A stretch of 64,000 bases of DNA from assembly GCA_934636655.1 (NCBI GenBank), contig CAKUAS010000005.1:62001-126000 (forward strand), in the 5' to 3' direction. Made by a program: the position numbers and the translations under genes. Positions 57,896 to 64,000 of the stretch are shown here, in pieces; position 1 is the first letter of the stretch, and every line of letters starts with the position of its first letter. The stretch comes from an uncultured Oscillospiraceae bacterium (GTDB taxonomy: Bacteria > Bacillota > Clostridia > Oscillospirales > Oscillospiraceae). The notes beneath the pieces are model-generated. The model saw only the letters and a program-made list of their open reading frames with translations. It was not told the DNA's origin and searched no databases.

Positions 57896-59368
57896 TCACC
57901 TTTGCTCTCGTCCATCAGCCGCTTTGCCCTCGTCCTTCAGTCGCTGTGCTTCTGCAATTTCTGCTTTCATTTCTGCGATCAACACCTTCAGTTTCTCCTC
58001 GCACTCCTCGCGGGTGTGGGCATAGACATTGCGGGCGTGCTTTTTACCGTCGGGCCATTTTGGGGAATAGCGGCCTTCAAACAGATGGTCGTTGATCTCG
58101 GTGACGCAGCCAGTACCGGACCTGCGCTTGCGGCCCACATAGGGCTTGAAATCGGTCATACTCGGCTTTTCCGCCTGGGCCGGGGCAGTTTCCTGTCCTA
58201 GCTCTGAAGCGTCCTCCTGCGGCGCTGCTTTGCCGATGCCACGGTCGATGTTAGCGGCGGCTGTGAGCCGCATATCGTCGGTGATGTGGGTATAGATGTC
58301 CAGTGTGGTGGCCGCCGACACATGGCCCAGCATGGCGGAGAGGGTTTTCACATCCATGCCGTTTTCCAGAGCCAGCGTTGCGAAAGTATGGCGAAGGTCA
58401 TGAAATCTAACATGCTTGCACCCCGCGTGTTCCAGGATGAACTGCAGTCTGCGGCGCACCACGCCGGGTGTAATGGGACAGTCCTCTTTTACCGGGGATG
58501 GGAACATCCAGCGGGAGTCCACTGTTTTCTTATACTCCCGCAGCACCGCCACCACGGCGGGCGGCAGGACGATCTTGCGGACGGAGTTTTTCGTCTTGGG
58601 CGTGCTGATTTGAAGTTGGCCACGCACATCGTAGACCTGCTTGTTCACATTCAGTACGCCGGTTTTGAAGTTCAGGTCATCCCATTGCAGCGCCATCAAC
58701 TCGCCCCGACGCAGGCCGGTGGCCAAGTCCAGAAGGAAGACCTCGTAGTAGCCCTCAAACTTCGCTTGAATGAGGAATCGCTGCAACTCTTCTCGTGTCA
58801 GCACCTGCATCTCCCGCGCTTTCTTGGGCGGCAGCTTGCAGCCGATAGCCGGGTTCACGCGAATCAGTCCATCCTGCACCGCTTTCTCCAGCGCGGAGCG
58901 ACAGGTGGCGTGACACATGCGCACCATTCGGTCGGACAGCCCTTCGCCGTACTTGTCGGTGAAGCGCTTCCGGCCGCTTTTCTTGAGCCGCCCATAGAAC
59001 TGCTGCAGGTCGTTCTGTGTCAGCTTATTCAGCGGGATGTCTCCGATCTCCGGGATGATGTGCAGGCGGATGCGGCTCTCATAGGTCTCCTGTGTGGTGG
59101 GGCGGATCTTGGTCTTGGAGTGATTCTCATACCAGTATGTCAGCCAATCCCCGAAGGGCATCTCGGGCCGCACCTTCTCTGGCTTCAGCCCGCCGCATTC
59201 CTCCTTGAGCTTTTGGAGCTTCTCGACGCACTCCTTCTTCGTTTTGGCGAGAACACTTTTCGTCTTGGGATAGCCGTTGTCATCGTAGCCGATGACAACT
59301 CGCCCCTCCCACCGGCCATCCTTGCGCTGCCTTACGGTTCCGTCGCCGGCTTTTCGTTTTCTTGCCAC
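57896..59368 (-). CDS. Tyrosine recombinase with a duplicated arm-binding-like domain
   Basis: 490 residues. N-terminal AP2-like arm-binding domain (AGDGTVRQRKDGRWEGRV), SAM-like core-binding domain (WLTYWYENHSK...) and a catalytic domain with Arg in ATGLRRGELMAL, HxxR in FHDLRHTFAT, and His...Tyr in LGHVSAATTLDIYTH. The C-terminal part (RSGTGCVTEINDHLFEGRYSP...HTREECEEKLKVLI) repeats the arm-domain pattern. The start is a GTG at 59368 with AGGAG upstream. It overlaps the end of the other recombinase by 37 bases. Confidence 0.9.
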   Translation of the reverse strand: MARKRKAGDGTVRQRKDGRWEGRVVIGYDDNGYPKTKSVLAKTKKECVEKLQKLKEECGGLKPEKVRPEMPFGDWLTYWYENHSKTKIRPTTQETYESRIRLHIIPEIGDIPLNKLTQNDLQQFYGRLKKSGRKRFTDKYGEGLSDRMVRMCHATCRSALEKAVQDGLIRVNPAIGCKLPPKKAREMQVLTREELQRFLIQAKFEGYYEVFLLDLATGLRRGELMALQWDDLNFKTGVLNVNKQVYDVRGQLQISTPKTKNSVRKIVLPPAVVAVLREYKKTVDSRWMFPSPVKEDCPITPGVVRRRLQFILEHAGCKHVRFHDLRHTFATLALENGMDVKTLSAMLGHVSAATTLDIYTHITDDMRLTAAANIDRGIGKAAPQEDASELGQETAPAQAEKPSMTDFKPYVGRKRRSGTGCVTEINDHLFEGRYSPKWPDGKKHARNVYAHTREECEEKLKVLIAEMKAEIAEAQRLKDEGKAADGREQR

Positions 59369-60534
59369 GGTTTCAACTCCTTTCCGAAGATATCCTCCAT
59401 GAAGCCGCCCACGATGCCCGAGGCTGTCTTCTGCATATCTGAGGTGACATGGGTATAGGTGTCCAGCGTGAAGGACGCATTGGTGTGTCCCAGAATTCCA
59501 GACAGCGTTTTGGCATCCACGCCGCTGGTGAGGGCGTGGGTGGCGAAGGTGTGGCGCAGATCGTGGAAGCGAATACTGGGCAGCCCCGCCCGCCGGAGCA
59601 GCGTTTTCATGTGGAGGTAGGCCGAGCCGGGGTTGACAGGATCCTCCGGCTTCGCTGGGTCGGGGAATATCCATTGACTGATGGTATCCGCCTTGCGCCG
59701 CCGCAGGATGTCCGCCACCGTCTTCGGCAGGAGGATGGTACGCATTCCCTTTCCCGTTTTTGTCTCGCCGACGGTGTACTCACCCTTCCTCTGGCTGTGG
59801 AGGGTGCGGCACACCTTCAGCGTGCCGGCATTCCCGTCGAAGTCGCTCCACTGCAGACCGCAGATCTCACCGCGGCGCAGGCCGGTCATCAGCTCCGTCT
59901 GAAAGAAGTCCCGCCACACCTCGTCCCGCTCCACCACCGCGAGAAAGGCGTCCAGCTCCTCGCCGGTCAGAATGCGCTTGGGCTTGTAGTTGGGTTTGGG
60001 CGCCGTTGTACCTTCGGTGGGATTTCTGGGAATGACATGGGCCTGCACCGCGTCCTTCAGCGCGGTGTGGAGGGTGGTATGGATGTGGCGCACCATGGAG
60101 TCAGAGAGCTGATGCCCCATCTCGGGGTGCTCGCGGATGCGCCCCTCCGTTTTCAGACGGCGGTACATCCGCTGGATATCCTGTTGGGAGATGAGGGAGA
60201 TCTGCTTGTCGCCCAACTGCGGCTTGATATAGTATTCGATGTAGCGGCGGTAGCCCTCGAGCGTACCGGACCGCACTGTGCCCGCCTTGTATTCTGCGAG
60301 CCAGCGATCCAGCCACTCGCCCAAGGTCATCCGGCTGTCCTCGGTCAGCTCCACATCACGGTAGCACTCGATGTTCTGGTGGAGCTTGTCCAGCAGTGCC
60401 TTTTGCGTCTTGGCGTAGACATGACGGAACAGCGGCTCGCCGTTTTCCTTGTGGCCAATGACGATGCGGCCTTCCCAGCGTCCGTCCTCCCGCCTTCGCA
60501 CCATGCCGTCGCCGGACGGCCTTCGTTTTGCCAT
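59332..60534 (-). CDS. Tyrosine recombinase (first of tandem pair)
   Basis: 400 residues, a close relative of the recombinase it overlaps. Arm-binding SGDGMVRRREDGRWEGRI, core-binding domain, then MTGLRRGEICGL, FHDLRHTFAT and LGHTNASFTLDTYTH. It integrates and excises the element. AAGGAAG lies before the ATG at 60534. Tandem recombinases read as one coupled unit suggest they act together. The nearby cut tRNA-Pro is a candidate target. Confidence 0.92.
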   Translation of the reverse strand: MAKRRPSGDGMVRRREDGRWEGRIVIGHKENGEPLFRHVYAKTQKALLDKLHQNIECYRDVELTEDSRMTLGEWLDRWLAEYKAGTVRSGTLEGYRRYIEYYIKPQLGDKQISLISQQDIQRMYRRLKTEGRIREHPEMGHQLSDSMVRHIHTTLHTALKDAVQAHVIPRNPTEGTTAPKPNYKPKRILTGEELDAFLAVVERDEVWRDFFQTELMTGLRRGEICGLQWSDFDGNAGTLKVCRTLHSQRKGEYTVGETKTGKGMRTILLPKTVADILRRRKADTISQWIFPDPAKPEDPVNPGSAYLHMKTLLRRAGLPSIRFHDLRHTFATHALTSGVDAKTLSGILGHTNASFTLDTYTHVTSDMQKTASGIVGGFMEDIFGKELKPWQENEKPATEP

Positions 60535-60623
60535 GTATTTCACTTCCTTTGGATTCATTTTCTTTTTGCAACACAAACAACTACCACACTTTTGCGGAAA
60601 TAGCTATTGGTTTTTTGAAAGAT

Positions 60624-61025
60624 TTAGACCGTCTTCTGGAAGTCGAGAGCTTCCTTGAAGGAGATCCGTCCGTTGGTGCTCTGCACCTCACGGACACTCC
60701 GACCACGCAGAAGCTGATAGTCACGTGCGTCCATATCGGTGTCCTCGGCCAAAATGTGATTGCATAGGTTCTGCTCCACAGCCAGCTTGTAGAGCTGTGA
60801 ACCAACACGGCGCGCATAGTTGTCCATCGTACCGATCATCACAGAGGAGATGGCTTGTGGCAGGAATGCACCAGCACTCTTTGTGTTCAGGTACCCAATG
60901 TAGAATCGCAGCGCGTTCTCCACGAACTCATTTTGCGTGGAGCAGTTGTCACTTTTATAGTGGCTCAGTACATCCTCCCAGATTCGTTCATCGATCCAGA
61001 TCGTATGTCTTTTTTTGTCACTCAT
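60624..61025 (-). CDS. Ribbon-helix-helix-like element protein
   Basis: 133 residues. The N-terminal KKRHTIWIDERIWEDVLSHYKSDNCSTQNEFVENALRFYIGYL fits a ribbon-helix-helix or relaxosome-like DNA-binding domain. The rest is helical, without motifs. The ATG at 61025 follows AAAGGATTTG. It lies 90 bases upstream of the recombinases and may regulate them or take part in transfer. Confidence 0.6.
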   Translation of the reverse strand: MSDKKRHTIWIDERIWEDVLSHYKSDNCSTQNEFVENALRFYIGYLNTKSAGAFLPQAISSVMIGTMDNYARRVGSQLYKLAVEQNLCNHILAEDTDMDARDYQLLRGRSVREVQSTNGRISFKEALDFQKTV

Positions 61026-61117
61026 AGCTTCAAATCCTTTCATTTTTTCTGATAAGCGTCATTTGTTTTCTCGAAAACACTGGCCCTTCGCCTGTATTTC
61101 ACAAAAATAGCGTCATT

Positions 61118-61267
61118 TTATGGTTTCCCACGGCAAAACAGCGTCGATTGAAAGCCCTGAAACTGCCCGCACTGCGGGCAGTTGTGGCTCGCCCTGACGC
61201 AGAAAAGCGTCAGGGCTTTCTCCTGCTTCTCTTTCGTCGGCGGCAAATCGGTCTGATTTTCGGTCAT
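61118..61267 (-). CDS. 49-residue protein with a CxxC pair
   Basis: ATG at 61267 overlaps the stop of the upstream gene (ATGA). The product begins MTENQTDLPPTKEKQEKA and contains NCPQCGQFQ, a zinc-ribbon-like half site, and another Cys near the end. Very likely coupled to its neighbour. No family recognised. Confidence 0.5.
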   Translation of the reverse strand: MTENQTDLPPTKEKQEKALTLFCVRASHNCPQCGQFQGFQSTLFCRGKP

Positions 61268-61626
61268 CCCGCCCGGTCAAGCATCCACGGCGCATCACCC
61301 CCTTCCGGGCAGAACACGCTACGGTAGGTACTGATGTCCGGCACCATGCCACACTCCAGCATGATCCCACTTTGCAGTAAACGCACGCACAGCTCCGCAT
61401 AGACCCTCCGCATCTCGTCCCGGCACCGACGGGCAACGGCTCTTTGCGCATCGGTCAGATCGCCGTAGTGCTCATCGCAGAGGAACAGGCGAAGCTCTTC
61501 TTCATCAATGGGGTCGGCATGATCCTTGTTCCATGCCCACCGGATGTAGCGCACCGTATCGTGCGTGCGACGGAGAACCACCATCGGGTCATGGTCTACG
61601 ATAAAGTTTGCAATCTGCTGCATCAT
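61264..61626 (-). CDS. Element protein of unknown function
   Basis: 120 residues, helical, with many Arg, Cys and Glu residues (MMQQIANFIVDHDPMVVLRR at the start). Its ATG overlaps the stop of the HTH gene (ATGA) and its stop overlaps the 49-residue gene, so the whole set is one coupled operon. No motif recognised. Confidence 0.65.
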   Translation of the reverse strand: MMQQIANFIVDHDPMVVLRRTHDTVRYIRWAWNKDHADPIDEEELRLFLCDEHYGDLTDAQRAVARRCRDEMRRVYAELCVRLLQSGIMLECGMVPDISTYRSVFCPEGGDAPWMLDRAG

Positions 61627-62069
61627 GCGCTTTCTTCCTCCTTCTTTTTGTTCTGCCGATTCAACTCGGCCAGCCGCTTTTCTGCCTTTGCTCGCTCCAT
61701 GTCATGCTCCGCCTGCAGGAATTGCCGCTGGTAGTTCAGCTCCATTGCTTCCTGGATGGGGCGGATGGTGTAGATGAGACTTCCGTTGCGCACGCGGCCA
61801 TCCTTTGTGGTGATGGTGCTGGACTCGGTGCGGATGAGCCCCTTCTCCTCCAGACCGGTCACATACTTCCGCACGGTGTTTTCACTCAGCTGCACCGCCC
61901 TGCCGATGGTACGGTAGCTGGGATGGCACTGATAGGTCCTGCGATCCTCGCAGCGCAGAAGGTAATTGTAGACGGCAATCTCGTGAGAGCTGAGTCCGAG
62001 ATTAAAGACCTCGTTGGGCACGAGATAGTAGTGCTTGTTCGGATCCCGTTTAGGCCAGCGCTGGAACAT
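61623..62069 (-). CDS. HTH-domain protein, replication-initiator-like
   Basis: 148 residues. LSSHEIAVYNYLLRCEDRRTYQCHPSYRTIGRAVQLSENTVRKYVTGLEEKGLI is a winged helix of the HTH_36 type, as in RepA/ReplA-like initiators of mobile elements. The C-terminus is a charged coiled coil (AEHDMERAKAEKRLAELNRQ). Coupled to the excisionase by a 1-base overlap. It could be a regulator instead. Confidence 0.7.
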   Translation of the reverse strand: MFQRWPKRDPNKHYYLVPNEVFNLGLSSHEIAVYNYLLRCEDRRTYQCHPSYRTIGRAVQLSENTVRKYVTGLEEKGLIRTESSTITTKDGRVRNGSLIYTIRPIQEAMELNYQRQFLQAEHDMERAKAEKRLAELNRQNKKKEEESA

Positions 62070-62278
62070 CAGGCATCACCTCCTGTCTGCGCGTCTACCC
62101 ACTGACGGAACTTTTCTTTTGGCACCACGATGCGGTTGCCGATCCGCAGTGCTGGGAAGCCCGTTTCGTGCATGAGTTCGTAGGCACTGGAGATGGACAC
62201 GCCCAGCACCTGCGCCACCGTGTTCGCGTTGAGGAACAGCGGCAGCTGGTCAAAGTTGGTGAATGTGGATTCTTGCAT
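62069..62278 (-). CDS. Excisionase-like small DNA-binding protein
   Basis: 69 residues. LNANTVAQVLGVSISSAYELMHETGFPALRIGNRIVVPKEKFRQWV is the MerR-like excisionase (HTH_17) fold. First gene of the leftward coupled run leading to the recombinases, so it probably directs excision. AAAGGAGG lies before the ATG. Confidence 0.85.
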   Translation of the reverse strand: MQESTFTNFDQLPLFLNANTVAQVLGVSISSAYELMHETGFPALRIGNRIVVPKEKFRQWVDAQTGGDA

Positions 62279-62318
62279 TGGATTCCTCCTTTATAATTTT
62301 TTATTGAGAGCTGCAAGC

Positions 62319-62346
62319 AAAAAGCTCCCACCAAAAAAGTGGGAGC
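62319..62346 (-). terminator. Leftward terminator-like hairpin
   Basis: Stem GCTCCCAC/GTGGGAGC with a 7-base loop, followed on the minus strand by TTTTT. It would stop leftward read-through into the excisionase operon, or act as an attenuator. Confidence 0.55.
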
Positions 62347-62356
62347 AGTATCCATG

Positions 62357-62384
62357 TTGCAAATTTGGGATCTCATGATAGAAT
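62357..62384 (+). promoter_or_regulatory. Promoter of the RdRP-like gene
   Basis: TTGCAA, a 16-base spacer, TAGAAT, then AGGAGGTGA 4 bases before the ATG at 62407. Confidence 0.65.
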
Positions 62385-62406
62385 AGAAGCATCAGGAGGT
62401 GAGCCG

Positions 62407-64000
62407 ATGCCGTTGGTGAAATACAGGATCTATGAGTTGTCCGCCAGAACCGTGATCAGCTATGGAAGGCAGCAGGACGGTGCATATACCTTCCATCTCA
62501 GCGCCGCCGAAACAGAGAAATGCAAATCACTTTCCGCACCCCACGAGCAGGACGATAACGCACTGTTCTATCAGATCATGTGCGTGCTGCACGGCGATGC
62601 CTTCACCGGAACACCCGGCGGGCAGCTGGTGACGGACCTCTCCGACATCATTTTCTATATGGACTTCTCCGGCATCTTTGACCGGAGCGGTGCCAGAAAG
62701 AAACACCTGATTCGACAGGAGAAGGCCAAGGCTCTGTTCCGTCCCGAGGGCGTGAGCCTGGACTTTGGCTCCGGGCCACATCGCTACCTCGCCTTTGAGC
62801 GTTCGGGCAGCATGAGCCGGCAGGCGCGGCTGTCCTTCATCCGGGAGGATTTTTATGACGCGGTGCGCCGCCGCATCATGATGGATATGACCATCGGTGA
62901 CTGCCAACTCAGTAAACTCTACGCTTACAACGGCCTGATGCTGTCCAGCGGTATCCGCATTGACGGCATCGACATTGACCGCCCCCACCGGGTGGTGGTC
63001 GTTGACAATCCGGTACGAACGCCCCCGCCCACAGAGGTGATCACGGTGGAGGACGACGGAACGCAGAGCAGCACCCGCAAATATCACCGGTTGGAAACGA
63101 TGGCCGCTGTCGAAGTCACCTGCTTCGACGGCGAGGGGCTGATCTCCAAACAATATGCCCGCCTTGTTGACGAGAAGCTGTGCGGAAAGAAAGTCCATAC
63201 CTCGTTTCAGATCCGTATGCCATATGTGAAGGGCATGCTGCATGAAGTGGACTTCAAGGATTATCTTGACCGCAGCGGTGCGGACACCATCACCGATCTG
63301 TGGGGCGTGCAGCATCCGATTCAGAAGGTCGACATCATCCTCACCAAGAGTATGTTCAAGGGCTGCGGCTGGCTGAACGAGAGCGGTATGAGCTGGGAGG
63401 ACTACTGGGCGGTGTTCCGCAAGTACCGCCATGCGCTGTACATCACCAATGTGAGCAAGGAGAAACCGGAACAGACCACCGAGCTGAACTATCAGTTTCT
63501 GACCACCGTTTCCATTCAGGGTGACGAGTTCCGCCCCGCCGATCTGCCGGACGGCTGGGATCACAGTCCGGAGACGGACGAGCGAAATTGGCTCACCAAG
63601 CAGACGGAGCTGGCGTATTACAGCTTCTGCGCCGACGAGTCGTTTCGGCAGAATTATTTTCTGGAAAAGTTTGAACGGGTCAGCTGGTGGGAACGGCATC
63701 AGGGCAGAGACCAGATCCTTGCCGCCGTGCTGAAAAAGAATCCGCGCTTCATCAACGAACCAGTCTATGCCAAGCGGCTGGAGGCCGAAGCCGATAAAAT
63801 CGCAGAGCAGTACGCCGTCGGACGGCTAATTGTGGCGGGAGACAACCGTTATCTTTCCGGGGATCTGCTGGATTTTCTGAATTGCCTGCCTGTTACGAAA
63901 ACCGGAACAAGTAAAAAAGCGAACACCTTTATCAATTTTCGCTGGGCGCTGGAGTTAAACCATCAGAATTTCTTTGCTCCGGGCGCAGCTTACCAATCCG
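62407..64000 (+). CDS. RNA-dependent RNA polymerase-like protein (eukaryotic RDR/QDE-1 type), C-terminus beyond window
   Basis: 531 residues are visible. The stretch 238-277 reads TCFDGEGLISKQYARLV...SFQIR...KGML, with the order and spacing of the plant RDR signature (DG-G-IS..FA, then AFQIR..G.KGV). Downstream TKSMFKGCGWL (313-323) and LNYQFLTTVS (360-369) match the RDR KSM-K and LNRQLITLLS blocks. The catalytic DxDGD site would lie past the window end. The Shine-Dalgarno site is perfect. It is divergent from the excisionase-recombinase operon. YonO-like DNA-dependent polymerases share the fold, so template type is open. Confidence 0.62.
   Translation, partial: MPLVKYRIYELSARTVISYGRQQDGAYTFHLSAAETEKCKSLSAPHEQDDNALFYQIMCVLHGDAFTGTPGGQLVTDLSDIIFYMDFSGIFDRSGARKKHLIRQEKAKALFRPEGVSLDFGSGPHRYLAFERSGSMSRQARLSFIREDFYDAVRRRIMMDMTIGDCQLSKLYAYNGLMLSSGIRIDGIDIDRPHRVVVVDNPVRTPPPTEVITVEDDGTQSSTRKYHRLETMAAVEVTCFDGEGLISKQYARLVDEKLCGKKVHTSFQIRMPYVKGMLHEVDFKDYLDRSGADTITDLWGVQHPIQKVDIILTKSMFKGCGWLNESGMSWEDYWAVFRKYRHALYITNVSKEKPEQTTELNYQFLTTVSIQGDEFRPADLPDGWDHSPETDERNWLTKQTELAYYSFCADESFRQNYFLEKFERVSWWERHQGRDQILAAVLKKNPRFINEPVYAKRLEAEADKIAEQYAVGRLIVAGDNRYLSGDLLDFLNCLPVTKTGTSKKANTFINFRWALELNHQNFFAPGAAYQS

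Noticed and set aside
53235..64000. Prophage interpretation of the right-hand element
   Set aside because: No capsid, terminase, tail or lysis genes are visible; recombinases, excisionase and RHH/HTH genes fit an integrative element, though conjugation genes are also not in the window.

Overview
The window is about 64 kb of moderately GC-rich DNA that looks like a chromosome of a gut Clostridia, most likely order Oscillospirales. This is an inference from Firmicutes-type Shine-Dalgarno sites, FeoA-FeoA-FeoB with a Cys-rich partner, DUF3793, a 2-hydroxyacyl-CoA dehydratase, an L10-leader rplJL operon, and short intergenic hairpin repeats such as GTAGGGGCGGGCATTGCCC. No 16S rRNA gene is present, so the genus is open.

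Layout. 1-1.0 kb: end of an unknown gene, a PurN-like protein lacking two catalytic residues, and a CopZ-like metallochaperone. 1.1-4.2 kb: an ECF S-component with a structured leader and a PhoP/PhoR-type two-component system. 4.4-7.8 kb: wecB, wecA and trpS (leftward). 7.9-11.2 kb: gltX translationally coupled to a VanR/VanS-like pair. 12-17.2 kb: a C39-type lipoprotein, an AraC regulator, an alpha/beta hydrolase, a secreted protein, a TrmN6-like methyltransferase and rsmI. 17.5-28.6 kb: a metal-homeostasis block with two DtxR/MntR-like regulators, feoA-feoA-feoB, a Cys-rich membrane protein, an ABC exporter, an anchored HMA protein, an AraC regulator and a heavy-metal P-type ATPase. 28.7-40.6 kb: DUF3793, flavodoxin, acyl-ACP thioesterase, two PAP2-like proteins, a lipid kinase, a lysoplasmalogenase, an SGNH lipoprotein, and a MerR-controlled set (flavin reductase, hydrolase, CMD-cupin). 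40.9-45.2 kb: a 2-hydroxyacyl-CoA dehydratase operon divergent from its GntR regulator. 45.3-49.0 kb: rplL-rplJ facing rpmG-secE-nusG-rplK-rplA. 49.6-52.7 kb: an XRE-SdpI fusion, a HAD hydrolase, an NTPase-CYTH fusion and a 36-residue peptide gene.

From about 52.9 kb to the end lies a probable integrative element. Its left edge is at a tRNA-Pro gene cut at the anticodon loop, with a different intact tRNA-Pro just inside. It carries an AT-rich Gabija-like defence pair, two overlapping tyrosine recombinases, a ribbon-helix-helix-like protein, several small element genes and an excisionase. Divergent from these is a gene, cut by the window end, whose product resembles the eukaryotic-type (QDE-1/RDR) RNA-dependent RNA polymerase family. 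I consider it the most interesting gene here.

The second notable structure is a family of intergenic composite repeats (about 15 copies in the first 51 kb) with imperfect terminal inverted repeats ending in TTTTTAGAGGCGC or TTTTTCAGTGGCGC. Their ends coincide with gene ends. They supply the last residues (-VAH, -EAH, -AAH) and stop codons of five unrelated proteins, lie directly before the start codons of three genes, and lie 2-3 bases before the -35 box of three promoters.
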